Notes: a model not told the origin generated them from the sequence alone. Counted from the stretch's first letter, positions 1-9,178 are shown. The stretch is 64,000 bases of DNA from Corynebacterium kalidii (GCF_022869005.1 NZ_JALIEA010000013.1:1-64000), one strand, 5' to 3'. A program made the numbers and translations.

Positions 1-1392
1 TTCGCCAACTACATCATGCCGCTGCAGATCGGTGCACCGGACGTGGCCTTCCCCCGGCTGAACGCCTTCGGCTTCTGGCTGACCACCTGGGGCGGCATCA
101 TCATGCTCACCGGCTTCCTCACCCCCGGTGGCGCGGCGGACTTCGGCTGGACGATGTACATGCCGCTGGCGGACGCCATCCACTCGCCCGGTGTGGGCTC
201 GCAGTTGTGGATCGTCGGTGTCGGTGTCGGCGGCGTCGGCAGCATCCTCGCCGGCGTCAACATGATCACCACGATCCTGTGCCTGCGTGCGCCCGGTATG
301 ACGATGTTCCGCATGCCGGTGTTCACCTGGAACATCCTGGTGATGTCCCTGCTGGTGCTGCTGATCTTCCCGCTGCTGACCGCGGCCGCACTCGGTGTGC
401 TCTACGACCGCCTGCTCGGCGGCCATATCTACGACCCGGCCAACGGTGGCGCGATCCTGTGGCAGCACCTGTTCTGGTTCTTCGGCCACCCCGAGGTCTA
501 CGTCCTGGCCCTGCCGTTCTTCGGCATCGTCTCCGAGATCTTCCCGGTGTTCTCCCGTAAGCCGATGTTCGGTTACGTCGGCCTGGTGTTCGCCACGCTG
601 TCGATCGCGGCGCTGTCGCTGGCGGTGTGGGCGCACCACATGTTCGTCACCGGTGCGGTGCTGCTGCCGTTCTTCAGCTTCATGACCTTCCTGATCGCCG
701 TGCCGACCGGCATGAAGTTCTTCAACTGGCTGGGCACGATGTGGAAGGGCCGGATCACCTTCGACACGCCGATGATCTTCGCGATCGGCTTCTTCGTCAC
801 TTTCCTGTTCGGTGGTCTGACCGGTGTGATGCTGGCCTCGCCGGCACTGGACTTCCAGCTCTCGGACTCCTACTTCGTGGTGGCGCACTTCCACTACACC
901 CTGTACGGCACGGTGGCGTTCGCGACCTTCGCCGGCGTGTACTTCTGGTTCCCGAAGATGACCGGCCGGATGCTGGACGAGAAGCTGGGCAAGATCCACT
1001 TCTGGCTGACCTTCATCGGCTTCCACGCCACGTTCCTGGTGCAGCACTGGCTGGGCAACATGGGTATGCCGCGTCGCTACGCCGACTACCTGGATTCGGA
1101 CGGGTTCACGGTGCTGAACCAGGTGTCCACCATCGGTGCCCTGATCCTGGGTGTCTCGGTGCTGCCGTTCGTGTGGAACGTGTTCAAGTCCTGGCGTTAC
1201 GGTGAGGTCGTCACCGTGGACGACCCGTGGGGGTACGGCAACTCGTTGGAGTGGGCCACGTCCTGCCCGCCGCCGCGGCACAACTTCACCTCGATGCCGA
1301 AGATCCGTTCGGAGCGTCCGGCGTTCGAGCTGCACTATCCGCACATGGTGAAGACCGTTCGCGGAGAGGCGCACGTGGGACGCCACTTCTGA
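1..1392 (+). CDS. ctaD: Cytochrome c oxidase subunit I, 5'-truncated
   Basis: Catalytic subunit of the aa3-type terminal oxidase in the cytoplasmic membrane; it reduces O2 and pumps protons. The reading frame is open from base 1, so the N-terminus lies outside the window. Visible landmarks are GHPEVY (the Glu and cross-linked His-Tyr region), WAHHMF (CuB histidines) and [10 protein letters not shown] (haem a3 and haem a ligands), with multiple hydrophobic segments between them. The C-terminal tail after the last membrane segment ([12 protein letters not shown]) is typical of actinobacterial CtaD. It is followed by a strong hairpin, so it is probably the end of its transcription unit. Identification is secure; only the 5' end is missing. 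Confidence 0.97.
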   Translation, partial: FANYIMPLQIGAPDVAFPRLNAFGFWLTTWGGIIMLTGFLTPGGAADFGWTMYMPLADAIHSPGVGSQLWIVGVGVGGVGSILAGVNMITTILCLRAPGMTMFRMPVFTWNILVMSLLVLLIFPLLTAAALGVLYDRLLGGHIYDPANGGAILWQHLFWFFGHPEVYVLALPFFGIVSEIFPVFSRKPMFGYVGLVFATLSIAALSLAVWAHHMFVTGAVLLPFFSFMTFLIAVPTGMKFFNWLGTMWKGRITFDTPMIFAIGFFVTFLFGGLTGVMLASPALDFQLSDSYFVVAHFHYTLYGTVAFATFAGVYFWFPKMTGRMLDEKLGKIHFWLTFIGFHATFLVQHWLGNMGMPRRYADYLDSDGFTVLNQVSTIGALILGVSVLPFVWNVFKSWRYGEVVTVDDPWGYGNSLEWATSCPPPRHNFTSMPKIRSERPAFELHYPHMVKTVRGEAHVGRHF

Positions 1393-1425
1393 GATCCCGG
1401 CGTCCTGCCCCGTCCGTTCCCCCTG

Positions 1426-1458
1426 ACCGCCCCGTCCGGCTTCGGCCGGCGGGGCGGT
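1426..1458 (+). terminator. Hairpin terminator after ctaD
   Basis: GC-rich inverted repeat of about 14 bp (arms ACCGCCCCG/CGGGGCGGT, then CCGGC/GCCGG with one bulged base) closed by a C(TTCG)G tetraloop, starting 34 bases after the ctaD stop. There is no T-tract, as is common in high-GC actinobacteria. It also sits just beyond the end of the convergent hydrolase gene and may serve both. Confidence 0.75.
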
Positions 1459-1461
1459 ACG

Positions 1462-1488
1462 GGTGTCTCCGGTGTCTCCGGTGTTTCC
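1462..1488. repeat. 9-bp tandem repeat, three copies
   Basis: Units GGTGTCTCC, GGTGTCTCC and GGTGTTTCC lie in the short gap between ctaD and the convergent hydrolase. It is one of several 9-bp tandem repeats in this window (see 13303, 24439 and 45046). Function unknown. Confidence 0.7.
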
Positions 1489-1493
1489 GGCCC

Positions 1494-2363
1494 CTACGGC
1501 TGCGCGGTGACCTGGTCGGACAACCAGTCCGACACCCGGGTCCAGTACCCGGAGTTCCTGGTCCGGAAGAACCCCATGTGCCCGAGCGAGTCCCCGGCCC
1601 GTGGGGTGACGTCGACCTCGTCGATGTCGGCCGAGCGCATCCGGCGGGTCAGCACGGTGGTCGCTTCACGGGTCGCCCAGAGGTCGTCGGTGAAGCACAC
1701 CGACTGGACCGGCATGTCCGCGGCGGCGTACCGGGCCCCGAAGTCGAAGCCGGGGTCGTCGAAGAAGTAGTTCTCCTTCCTGCTCCAGCCCGCCCACTGC
1801 GTCAGGGCACCGACCGGGATAGGTTTGCCCATGCCGAGCCGCGCGACCGGCACCCTCCCCGTGATCCGCGCTGTCAACGGGATGATGATGTTGAAGAAGG
1901 CCCACACCCTCGCCTTCTCCTTCACCTCCGGGATGAGGGCGGTGACGCCGGCGTGACTGGCGACCATGGCCAGCGCGTCGACCGGGGACTGCTGTTGGAC
2001 CGCGATCTGCCCGTGCGCGCCGACACTGTGGCCCACGGCCAGGAGGCCGAGGTCGGGCCACCGCTCCCTGGCGAACGCGTTCGCGGCGGGGATGTCCTCG
2101 AACATCCAGGTGGACATGGCGATGTCCCGGCGGCGGTCGTCGCCGGGTGCCGCGGTGTCCCCGCATCCGGAGTAGTCGTAGATCAGTACCGAGAACCCCT
2201 GGTCGGCGAGGTGTCCGGCGAAAGCCCGGTAGAGCCCCTGGGACACCGCCGTCGCGGGGTGGACGACGACAGCGGCCCGTGCTCCCGGGGTGTCGATGAT
2301 CCCCGCCGTCAGGGCGCGCCCGTGGGACGTGGGGATCTCGACCGTCTCGAAAGTATGTGTCAT
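1494..2363 (-). CDS. Alpha/beta hydrolase family protein
   Basis: Predicted cytoplasmic serine hydrolase of about 289 residues. It has the nucleophile elbow GHSVGAHG (Ser in GxSxG), an upstream oxyanion strand VVVHPATAVSQGLYR, the strand-turn YDYSGCGD and a C-terminal LGHMGFF that supplies the likely catalytic His. The pattern resembles COG4757-type predicted alpha/beta hydrolases; the substrate cannot be deduced. No signal peptide is seen. The start at 2363 (MTHTFETVEI) is preferred over an in-frame ATG at 2372 because family homology should begin at FETVEI; neither has a convincing ribosome site. It is convergent with ctaD and appears monocistronic. Confidence 0.8.
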   Translation of the reverse strand: MTHTFETVEIPTSHGRALTAGIIDTPGARAAVVVHPATAVSQGLYRAFAGHLADQGFSVLIYDYSGCGDTAAPGDDRRRDIAMSTWMFEDIPAANAFARERWPDLGLLAVGHSVGAHGQIAVQQQSPVDALAMVASHAGVTALIPEVKEKARVWAFFNIIIPLTARITGRVPVARLGMGKPIPVGALTQWAGWSRKENYFFDDPGFDFGARYAAADMPVQSVCFTDDLWATREATTVLTRRMRSADIDEVDVTPRAGDSLGHMGFFRTRNSGYWTRVSDWLSDQVTAQP

Positions 2364-2457
2364 GCAACACACTCTAGTGGTGGGAGGCGCTCATGTGTCT
2401 CTATCTGCATAAGCACACTCCCGGTGGCGCGGCCCTGTTCCCGCGCTCTGGAGGGTG

Positions 2458-2898
2458 TCAGCGGATGAGTGCGAGGATCTGCGTGATCCAGCCCTTCTCG
2501 ATGAGGAAGAGGACGGTCTTCAGCGCGGCCGGGTTATCCGCCAGGAAGGAGAACACCGCGATGATGTCGCTGACGCTCACCCCGGCGCCCTGCAGTGCCA
2601 TGAAGATGGTGACGATGTCGCCCACACTCACGCCGGCCTGGAGCAGCGCGGTGACCACGGTGACGGCGGCGCCGATCTCGCCGCCGTTGATCTCACCGAG
2701 GCTGCCGACGGCGTCGAAGGGGCCGGCCTTCTCGCCGTTGAGGCTGCTGACCAGGTCGGCGGGCAGCGAGGAGGTTGCGGAGGCGCCGGCGTCGCCCGTG
2801 GAGTCGGCGACGGCCGTGGGTGCGAAGACGAGGGCGGGGGTGACGACGACGGCGGCGATACCGGCCTTGATGCGGCGGGAGACGGGTGGGAGGTTCAT
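2458..2898 (-). CDS. Small secreted protein with amphipathic repeats
   Basis: Unrecognised protein of about 146 residues. A positively charged N-terminus and hydrophobic stretch (KAGIAAVVVTPALVFAPTAVA) form a clear Sec signal peptide with an AVA-D cleavage site. The mature part carries two adjacent, similar segments, AGVSVGDIVTIFMAL and AGVSVSDIIAVFSFL, suggesting an internal duplication of a helix of about 18 residues. The start at 2898 is chosen because it begins the signal peptide and has AGAAAG-like purines upstream. The next gene (3181-3630) has the same architecture and a related GVSLDTILEVISLV segment, so the two look like diverged paralogues. Small helical secreted proteins of this kind can be cell-wall channel formers in Corynebacteriales, but that is only a guess. 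Confidence 0.7.
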   Translation of the reverse strand: MNLPPVSRRIKAGIAAVVVTPALVFAPTAVADSTGDAGASATSSLPADLVSSLNGEKAGPFDAVGSLGEINGGEIGAAVTVVTALLQAGVSVGDIVTIFMALQGAGVSVSDIIAVFSFLADNPAALKTVLFLIEKGWITQILALIR

Positions 2899-3111
2899 GG
2901 CACATGCTTTCTGCTCGTGAAATGTCTGGCCTAGAACCATAGCAGTGCAGCGCACGGGGCGCCCACGGAGTGGAGCGCGACCCGTGCCGACCCGCGCTGG
3001 CAGAGGTGCCGGTCCATTGGCAGAGTTCCCGGTCGTTTCGGACCGGTAGAACGACGGTCGCCTCTGTCACGCTGCCGACTGCTCTGCCACCGGCACCGGG
3101 CGGACAGAAGA

Positions 3112-3142
3112 AGGAGGCCCCCGCGTCGTGCGGAAACCTCCT
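3112..3142 (-). terminator. Hairpin terminator after the 3181-3630 gene
   Basis: Read on the minus strand, AGGAGG...CCTCCT flanks TTTCCGC/GCGGGGG, forming one continuous stem of 13 pairs (three G-U) with a five-base loop. It is followed by TTCTTCTG and starts about 38 bases beyond the stop of the secreted-protein gene. Good intrinsic-terminator geometry. Confidence 0.75.
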
Positions 3143-3180
3143 GACAGGTTCAGCCGGTGCTGCAGGTGCAGTCGGTGCTG

Positions 3181-3630
3181 CTACTCGGCGGTGGCTGCGC
3201 CGTCTGCTGCGTCGGACGCGCCGTCGGCGCCATCAGTGTCGTCGGTGTCGTCGGCGCCGGACTCGTCGCCGAGGGAGCCGGTGACGGACCCGATGACGTC
3301 GCCGACCGTGGCGTCGTCGCCGTTGACCAGGGAGATGACCTCGAGGATGGTGTCCAGGGAGACACCGCCACCGACGACGTCACTGATGACCCCGGCGACC
3401 TTCGACCAGTCGGCGTCGGACAGGGAGGACGCGGCGTCCTCCGAGCCGATGCCCTCGGGAAGCGAGCCGCCGGTGGTGTCCTCCGGGGAGGTGGTGGGCG
3501 CGTCCGCCGAGGGGGAGTCAGTGTCGTCGGCGAGCGCGGCCGGCGCGGCGAGGACCAGGGCGGGTGCGAGTGCGACGGCGGCGATGCCGGCGCGGGAGAG
3601 GCGGGAGGAGCGGAGAGTGGAGAGGCCCAT
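3181..3630 (-). CDS. Small acidic secreted protein
   Basis: Unrecognised 149-residue protein. The N-terminus (SRLSRAGIAAVALAPALVLA) is a Sec signal peptide, probably cut after ALA before a run of Asp, Ser and Thr. A central segment GVSLDTILEVISLV resembles the repeated helix of the neighbour at 2458-2898. The C-terminus is extremely acidic and rich in Asp, Gly and Ala (DDTDDTDGADGASDAADG). GAAAGGAC precedes the ATG at good spacing. It is on the same strand as its probable paralogue but has its own terminator, so it is likely transcribed separately. No function is assigned. Confidence 0.7.
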   Translation of the reverse strand: MGLSTLRSSRLSRAGIAAVALAPALVLAAPAALADDTDSPSADAPTTSPEDTTGGSLPEGIGSEDAASSLSDADWSKVAGVISDVVGGGVSLDTILEVISLVNGDDATVGDVIGSVTGSLGDESGADDTDDTDGADGASDAADGAATAE

Positions 3631-3796
3631 GGTGGGGTCCTTTCAGGTGAGGGGTGTCGTACGTCTGCGAAGTGTAGGGGACGTTCCGGAGGCTGTCCAG
3701 GGTTCGGTGCGGTCCGTATCCCCGATGAACACCGCGTCTGCGGTGGCCGGGAGGACGTTCGTGTTGGCAGGACGAGGACGATAGTCTCTGGCTGTG

Positions 3797-4123
3797 TCAG
3801 GCGTGGGGGCCGAGTGTGACGGCGGTACCGGACGCGCAGACCATCATCATGCCGCCCTGGCCGAGGTTCTCGTAGTCCAGGTCGACCCCGACGACGGCGT
3901 CTGCCCCGAGCTCGGTGGCCCGCTGGACCATCTCACCGAGGGCGTTCTCTCGCGCACGGAGCACTTCGCCCTCGTAGCTGTTACTCCGGCCGCCGACGAT
4001 GTTCCTGATGCCGGCGCCGATGTCCTTGAACATGTTGATGCCGACGATCGTCTCCCCGGAGACGACGCGGAGGTAACCGGTGATGGCGTGGCCTTCGACG
4101 CCGTTGGTGGTGGTGACGATCAT
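3797..4123 (-). CDS. YbjQ/UPF0145 family protein
   Basis: 108-residue cytoplasmic protein matching the YbjQ (UPF0145) family, small proteins thought to form pentamers and possibly bind metal; the biological role is unknown. Visible family features are the start [11 protein letters not shown], the [25 protein letters not shown] segment, and the end [14 protein letters not shown], near the family's usual length. GAAGGAG lies seven bases before the ATG at 4123, which fixes the start; the longer upstream open frame is not coding. Confidence 0.88.
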   Translation of the reverse strand: MIVTTTNGVEGHAITGYLRVVSGETIVGINMFKDIGAGIRNIVGGRSNSYEGEVLRARENALGEMVQRATELGADAVVGVDLDYENLGQGGMMMVCASGTAVTLGPHA

Positions 4124-4222
4124 GACTGCGCTCCTTCGGATTGGTGGCGTGGGGTTGAGCCCTGTCACGGGCATCGGCTTCCATGATGCCCGAACGGGAA
4201 CGGTGTCGCTTGGTGCTATGCC

Positions 4223-4250
4223 TTGGACGGCGCGAGGCCGGATGTAATGC
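4223..4250 (+). promoter_or_regulatory. Possible sigma-A promoter of the NUDIX-helicase cassette
   Basis: TTGGAC (4223-4228) and TAATGC (4245-4250) are separated by 16 bases, with the NUDIX ATG 18 bases further on. Fair match to the -35/-10 pattern; no experimental support. Confidence 0.35.
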
Positions 4251-4267
4251 TTGTTAGGCTGAAGCGC

Positions 4268-4666
4268 ATGACAAAGCGGATCAATGTCGTCGGAGCGGTT
4301 CTGACGGACGGGACGAGGGTTCTCGCAGCGCAACGTGGCGAAGGCATGTCGTTGGCCGGCATGTGGGAGTTTCCAGGCGGCAAAATCGAGGCGGGGGAAA
4401 GCCCTGAGGAGGCGCTTCGCCGGGAGCTTAAAGAAGAGCTCTTGTGCGTGGCAGAGATCGGGGACCGGGTGGAGACAACGGAGTATGAGTATGACTTCGG
4501 CACCGTGGTACTGACGACATACTTTGGGACGATCATTGACAGGGAACCAACGTTGACTGAACACTCCGAAGTGCGTTGGGTCGAAGCGCATGACCTTCCC
4601 GAGCTGCAGTGGGCCCCTGCCGATATCCCGGCAGTTAATCGCGTCGTCGCATACCTCGGCGCATGA
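4268..4666 (+). CDS. NUDIX hydrolase, MutT-like
   Basis: 132-residue NUDIX hydrolase of the MutT/(deoxy)nucleoside triphosphate pyrophosphohydrolase type, which cleaves nucleoside diphosphates linked to another moiety. The NUDIX box is complete: [20 protein letters not shown] followed by EL. The start at 4268 ([12 protein letters not shown]) gives the normal family N-terminus; an upstream in-frame start at 4223 would add unrelated residues. The stop overlaps the ATG of the helicase gene (ATGA), so the two genes are translationally coupled. Both are more AT-rich than everything around them, which suggests joint acquisition. It could be a house-cleaning enzyme or an effector or modulator that acts with the helicase. 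Confidence 0.88.
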   Translation: MTKRINVVGAVLTDGTRVLAAQRGEGMSLAGMWEFPGGKIEAGESPEEALRRELKEELLCVAEIGDRVETTEYEYDFGTVVLTTYFGTIIDREPTLTEHSEVRWVEAHDLPELQWAPADIPAVNRVVAYLGA

Positions 4667-7548
4667 GCATGGAGGATAACCCGGTAAGTGCCGGGACAGC
4701 ATACGGATTCCTCGACCGGGAGGTCGACTCGGAGCACCTCTACCACCCCAGGCTCATCGCCAACCGGGATGGTAACACTATGGTCCGTGCGATCACTGAG
4801 GAGATGCGTCGCTCGGTACGAGTTGACTTTTCAGTAGCCTTCATTACGCCGGGGGCTTTGGGGCTGATCAAGCAGGCGCTGCGCAATTTTGACGGTGTCG
4901 TCCGGATCATCACATCGACCTACCTTGACTTCAATGAGCCTGATATGTTTCGAGAACTCCTTAATCTCGATAATGTAGAAGTGCTTATCCATCCTGGCAC
5001 GGAAGGCGGATTCCATGCCAAGGGCTATGTCTTCACTCAGGAGGAGACGCTTTCTGCCATCATCGGTAGTTCTAACCTCACCCGAAATGCTCTGACGAAG
5101 AATCAGGAGTGGAACCTCCGTTTCTCCGCGCTTCCTGAAGGCGATATCACGTATCAATTACGTGCAGCAATCGACGAGCAGTGTGCAGAGTCTCGGCCCC
5201 TGACCCGAGAATGGATTGACAACTACGAGCAGGATCGACAGATTCGCATCGTACCGATGATGTCACAGGCCATCGAAAACGGCGAGATTCCGTTAGGTCC
5301 GATCGTTCCCAATGCGATGCAGAAGGAAGCGCTGACCGAAATCCGTTCGGTGCGGGATGCAGGGGAGGGGCGCGCTCTCGTTATCTCCGCAACGGGAACG
5401 GGAAAGACCATTCTGGCAGCCCTTGCGGCGCGCGAGTTTAACCCCCGCCGCATGCTCTTCATCGTGCACCGAGAGCAGATTCTCGACAAGGCAATGAGTG
5501 AGTTCCGTCGTGTCCTCGAAGCTGACCCGGACGAGATTGGCCGCGTTGTCGGAAATCAGAAGGAGGACGATAAGCGGTTCGTCTTCGCCATGGTCCAGAC
5601 TCTATCTAAGGAGGAGTATATCCAGAGTCTTGCTCCTGATTCCTTCGATCTCATCATTATTGACGAGGTGCATCGTGCCGGCGCCGCCAGCTATGAGCGC
5701 GTGATTGAGCATTTCGATCCAGAATTTCTTCTAGGTTTGACCGCAACCCCCGAGCGGACCGATGACACAAACATATTTGAGATGTTTGACCATAATGTCC
5801 CATATGAAATTCGCCTCCAGGAAGCTCTTGAGGCGGATATGCTGGCACCCTTCGACTACTACGGCGTTACGGAATATATCGACGATATCGGTGATCTTCA
5901 GGAAGATACCGGACGTCTTAGTAAGCTAGTTGCTCCGGACCGCGTCGAGTACATTCTCGAAATGCTACGCGCGTATGGCTTCCCTTCAGGCGTCAAGGGA
6001 CTGATGTTCTGCAGCAGCCGGCAGGAGGCGCATGAGCTCTCGGAATTGTTAAATACGAGGACCCTCAACGGCCGGGAACTTCGGACACGTCCTCTGACCG
6101 GCGAGTCGACCGCGGAAGAGCGTGAAGTGGCGATGGGGGACCTTGCGGATGGTCGGCTCGACTATATTCTTACTCGCGATATCTTCAACGAGGGAATCGA
6201 TATTCCGTCAGTGAATCAAGTCGTGATGCTGCGCAATACCGATTCTAGTATTGTGTTTACCCAGCAGCTTGGTCGAGGGTTGCGGAAGAGCGAAGGCAAG
6301 GACCATCTCCGTGTCATTGACTTCATCGGAAACTATAAGAACAACTTCCTCATCCCTGTTGCGCTGTTCGGCGATCATAGTTTGAACAGTGATTCTGTCA
6401 AGGAGAAGTTGATCAAGGCGCAGACCTCGGGAGTGATCGCTGGGATCTCAAGTGTGAACTTCGATGAGATTTCACGCCAGCGTGTCCTTGATTCGCTCGC
6501 GAAATCGAGACTAGACAGCGCGCATAATCTCAAGAGTGCTATTCGCAGTCTCGGAAATAGGATTGGCCGAACGCCGATGCTTATCGATTTTGCACATCAT
6601 GAGACGGCGGACCCGGTAGTTCTTGCTACGAAGAAGCGTTGCTATTGGAACCTTCTTTCGGGCTTCGGTCTTTCTGCTTCGGTGCCGTACGCCGACGAGG
6701 CTTCATATCTTTCGTTGCTCGATAGTGAACTATTGAACGGGAAGCGTCCGCATGAGCTCCTCCTTATTCAGGCACTATTGAATCAGAGGACGATCACGCG
6801 GGATTCTTTCGCGCAGCTTCTGGTTGAGCGTGGGTGTGCTGCCGACGACGCGACCATTTCGTCTGTGGAGCGCATCCTGACTCTGTCTTTCTTTACGAAG
6901 GAAGAGAAGAAAAAGTATGGCCCTCACCCGGTGATAGATATCTCTGATGGTCAGTATCGACTGAACCGCGAATTCGTCCGACTGTATGATGCCGGCACGG
7001 CATTCGCAACTCATGTCGATGACGCTGTCGCGACCGGAATATACCTGTCGCGCCATAGTAAATCATGGCAGGGTAAGCTCGTCGAGGGGCATCAGTACAC
7101 CCGTAAGGATGTCTGCCGCTTGCTGAACTTTGAAACTAATCAGTACAGCACGCTCTACGGTTATAAGACAGACTCTTATTCGAATACGTGTCCAATCTTC
7201 ATTACCTATGAGAAGTCGGATGAGATTTCCGCGACCACTCAGTATGAGGATGGGTTCGACGATGAAGCAACCATCAACTGGTTTACGAAGAGTCGAACTT
7301 CCTTGAGAAGCAAACGAGAAATGGATATTGCAGCGAACGCGTTCCCGCTACATGTCTTCGTGAAGAAGGATGACGTGGATGGAAGCGATTTCTTCTACTT
7401 GGGTGGCGCTAAAGCTAGGGACGCATTCGACACGCATATCAAGGATAAGAATGGCAAGGACGTCCCGATCGTAAACATGAAGCTGGATCTGGAACATTCG
7501 GTGAGTGCCGGGCTCTATGGCTATCTCACTGCGCCATCAATGAAGTAG
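4663..7548 (+). CDS. PLD nuclease / SF2 helicase / DUF3427 fusion protein
   Basis: 961-residue multidomain protein. Residues 30-170 form a phospholipase-D-like nuclease half with HAK (His118, Lys120) and GSSN (135-138). Residues 220-560 are an SF2 helicase: motif I ATGTGKT (Lys248), motif II DEVH (334-337), motif III TATPER (370-375), motif V GIDIP (511-515), motif VI QLGRGLR (535-541). The remaining ~380 residues match the DUF3427 architecture known from such proteins. It presumably binds and translocates on nucleic acid and cuts with the PLD domain. It is translationally coupled to the NUDIX gene. Codon use is strikingly AT-richer than the neighbours, a sign of horizontal transfer. No methylase or specificity subunit is nearby, so it is not a type I or III restriction enzyme. 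Defence is inferred, not shown. Confidence 0.88.
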   Translation: MSMEDNPVSAGTAYGFLDREVDSEHLYHPRLIANRDGNTMVRAITEEMRRSVRVDFSVAFITPGALGLIKQALRNFDGVVRIITSTYLDFNEPDMFRELLNLDNVEVLIHPGTEGGFHAKGYVFTQEETLSAIIGSSNLTRNALTKNQEWNLRFSALPEGDITYQLRAAIDEQCAESRPLTREWIDNYEQDRQIRIVPMMSQAIENGEIPLGPIVPNAMQKEALTEIRSVRDAGEGRALVISATGTGKTILAALAAREFNPRRMLFIVHREQILDKAMSEFRRVLEADPDEIGRVVGNQKEDDKRFVFAMVQTLSKEEYIQSLAPDSFDLIIIDEVHRAGAASYERVIEHFDPEFLLGLTATPERTDDTNIFEMFDHNVPYEIRLQEALEADMLAPFDYYGVTEYIDDIGDLQEDTGRLSKLVAPDRVEYILEMLRAYGFPSGVKGLMFCSSRQEAHELSELLNTRTLNGRELRTRPLTGESTAEEREVAMGDLADGRLDYILTRDIFNEGIDIPSVNQVVMLRNTDSSIVFTQQLGRGLRKSEGKDHLRVIDFIGNYKNNFLIPVALFGDHSLNSDSVKEKLIKAQTSGVIAGISSVNFDEISRQRVLDSLAKSRLDSAHNLKSAIRSLGNRIGRTPMLIDFAHHETADPVVLATKKRCYWNLLSGFGLSASVPYADEASYLSLLDSELLNGKRPHELLLIQALLNQRTITRDSFAQLLVERGCAADDATISSVERILTLSFFTKEEKKKYGPHPVIDISDGQYRLNREFVRLYDAGTAFATHVDDAVATGIYLSRHSKSWQGKLVEGHQYTRKDVCRLLNFETNQYSTLYGYKTDSYSNTCPIFITYEKSDEISATTQYEDGFDDEATINWFTKSRTSLRSKREMDIAANAFPLHVFVKKDDVDGSDFFYLGGAKARDAFDTHIKDKNGKDVPIVNMKLDLEHSVSAGLYGYLTAPSMK

Positions 7549-7560
7549 TCACGCTGTTGG

Positions 7561-7746
7561 CTACATTGCCGTGAATGCATCTCGCAATGCATGTGCGGCT
7601 GCGGGCTCTCGTCGCCACACCCGTTCGCCGCTCAGTTCCATGTAGGCCTGTTCAAGGGTGCATCCTCGGAGGAGCCGGCGAGCTCGGATGGCGTCGTCGG
7701 CGTCACGGATCCATTCCGCTCGTTCGGTGTGGCTGAGTGAGTCCAT
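7561..7746 (-). CDS. Small hypothetical protein (61 aa)
   Basis: Charged, mostly helical 61-residue protein (MDSLSHTERAEWIRDADDAI...), with no signal peptide or membrane segment. GAAAGAC stands about five bases before the ATG, and the stop is only 12 bases from the convergent helicase stop. Whether it belongs to the acquired cassette is unclear. No family was recognised; the reading frame looks protein-like, but the call rests on the ribosome site and composition only. Confidence 0.45.
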   Translation of the reverse strand: MDSLSHTERAEWIRDADDAIRARRLLRGCTLEQAYMELSGERVWRREPAAAHALRDAFTAM

Positions 7747-8024
7747 GGTCGTCTTTCATCTGGGGGATCTGTCTCATCCAAGGGTATCCGGGCGGTGCGA
7801 CGCGATGAACGGCGTGTTCCCACGTGTACTGGATCCTTGATGCGTTATCGCGTTCGTAGCCGGGCCGCCGGTAACTCGAACGTGCTGAGGGGACGTGCAG
7901 CGACCGGTCGCCGAGCTATGAGCCCCGATGCCTCGGGCCTGGGCCGGTGACGAGGCTGATCGCCGACACAACCTAGAGACACGGCGGTCCGGTTGTGGAT
8001 GGAGTGGGGTGCCGAACCCCGAAG

Positions 8025-8079
8025 TTATCCACAGGGGTGGGGGTCAATGTGAACACATTGTGGACAACGCTGTGGATAA
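8025..8079. promoter_or_regulatory. Cluster of DnaA boxes in a 339-bp gap
   Basis: The gap 7747-8085 contains no gene. Near its right end are TTATCCACA (8025-8033, perfect DnaA box), TGTGGACAA (8059-8067, complement TTGTCCACA, the form favoured in mycobacteria) and TGTGGATAA (8071-8079, perfect box in inverse orientation). A weaker copy, TGTGGATGG, is at 7994. It lies between the end of the D-amino-acid oxidase gene and the small gene at 7561, with no dnaA, dnaN or gyrB nearby. Confidence 0.65.
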
Positions 8080-8085
8080 GTTTCG

Positions 8086-9150
8086 TCAGGACAGCCCGCC
8101 GCGCCCGCCGACACCGACAGCCTCGCCGACAAGCTCCACCACGCGCTCCGCCGTGCCCCACGACAGCGTGACCCCTGCGCCACCGTGACCGTAGGCGGCG
8201 ATCACGGGAAGGGCGTACCCGTCGACCCGCTCCAGGCGCACCGTCTCCCGCGTCGGGCGCAGCCCCGCCCCGTGCCCGAGTATCGGCAGCTCCTTCAGCT
8301 CCGGGACCAGCGCCTCCGCGCGGGACAGGATCGCCTCGGCCGTGGCCTGGTCCGGCGTCTCGTCCCAGGACCCCGCCTCGGCCGTCCCTCCGACCACGAT
8401 CTCGTCCTCCCGGGGGAAGACGTAGGTCATGGCCGTGGGGTCGTCGGAGTCCACGGTCCACCCGATCAACCGCGGCCCGTCCTCGCCGCCGTCACCGTTG
8501 GCGAAGACCATCACCTGGCCCCGCACCGGGGCCACGGCGTCGTCCCCGCCGAGGAGCTCACCGCCCCGCAGCCCGCCGGCGACGACCACAGCGTCCGCCG
8601 ACCCCGACAGGTCATCCAGCGAGGTCACGGTGCGCCACTGGAAGGCCACGCCGCTCATCCGGCACGAGTCCATCAGCCACGCCAGGTAACGGGAGGTCAT
8701 GATCATCGGCAAGGTGGCCCGGACGCCTCCCTCGACCGGGCGGACGGCGTCGTCGCCCAGCACGGACACGACCGGCGGCACCCACGAGCGGTCCGGCGGG
8801 TCGAGGCGTTCGTGGAACATGCCGGTGCGCATCTGCACCGGTGGGACGTCGTCGGTGAAGTCGTCGGCACCCGCCGATGGGTCGTCTGTATCAACGCTCT
8901 CGGCGAGGGTCGCCAGTTCGACGAACCGCCGCAGGGAGCGTTCGAGGACGGCCTCCGCTCCCTCGGCGCGGTACGGGAACCACAGGGCGCCGGCCAGCGC
9001 GGAGACCGTGTCGCCGGGCCCGTGGTCGGCGACGACGGTGACCTCGTGGCCGGCCTCGGCGAGGTCGTGGGCGCAGGACAGGCCGATGACGCCGGCGCCG
9101 ATGACGGTGACTCTGGATGGGGTGGGGGATGTGGATGGCATGGGGCCCAT
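8086..9150 (-). CDS. D-amino-acid oxidase-like FAD enzyme
   Basis: FAD-dependent oxidoreductase of the DAO family, about 354 residues, cytoplasmic. It probably deaminates a D-amino acid (or glycine) to the 2-oxo acid, ammonia and H2O2. The N-terminal dinucleotide-binding motif GAGVIGLSCAHDLAEAGHEV and the C-terminal DAO signature YGHGGAGVTLSWG are both present, with ALWFPYR early and RPTRETVRLE near the end as in eukaryotic-type DAAO. The start at 9150 (MGPMPSTSPTPSR) is preferred because the ORF's further upstream extension would overlap the preceding gene and is not family-like; 9141 is equally possible. It follows the PNPOx-like gene by 28 bases, probably in one transcript. DAO versus ThiO-like function cannot be separated with certainty. 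Confidence 0.83.
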   Translation of the reverse strand: MGPMPSTSPTPSRVTVIGAGVIGLSCAHDLAEAGHEVTVVADHGPGDTVSALAGALWFPYRAEGAEAVLERSLRRFVELATLAESVDTDDPSAGADDFTDDVPPVQMRTGMFHERLDPPDRSWVPPVVSVLGDDAVRPVEGGVRATLPMIMTSRYLAWLMDSCRMSGVAFQWRTVTSLDDLSGSADAVVVAGGLRGGELLGGDDAVAPVRGQVMVFANGDGGEDGPRLIGWTVDSDDPTAMTYVFPREDEIVVGGTAEAGSWDETPDQATAEAILSRAEALVPELKELPILGHGAGLRPTRETVRLERVDGYALPVIAAYGHGGAGVTLSWGTAERVVELVGEAVGVGGRGGLS

Positions 9151-9178
9151 TGTCTCACCGGGGTCGCCGTGGTCGCCC

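Noticed and set aside
3797..4702. 301-residue open frame over the YbjQ gene
   Set aside because: Only the last 108 codons match a family and have a ribosome site; the rest is antisense to the NUDIX gene.
4663..7548. Type I or type III restriction subunit
   Set aside because: No methylase or specificity gene is adjacent, and the N-terminal PLD plus C-terminal DUF3427 layout is not that of HsdR or Res.
7777..7960. Possible tRNA gene in the gap after the small ORF
   Set aside because: A TTCGAGTTACC-like stretch on the minus strand resembles a T-loop, but no acceptor, D or anticodon stems could be paired.
8025..8079. Chromosomal origin oriC
   Set aside because: DnaA boxes alone are not enough; dnaA, dnaN, rpmH and an AT-rich unwinding element are not present around it. 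Kept as a regulatory or titration site instead.
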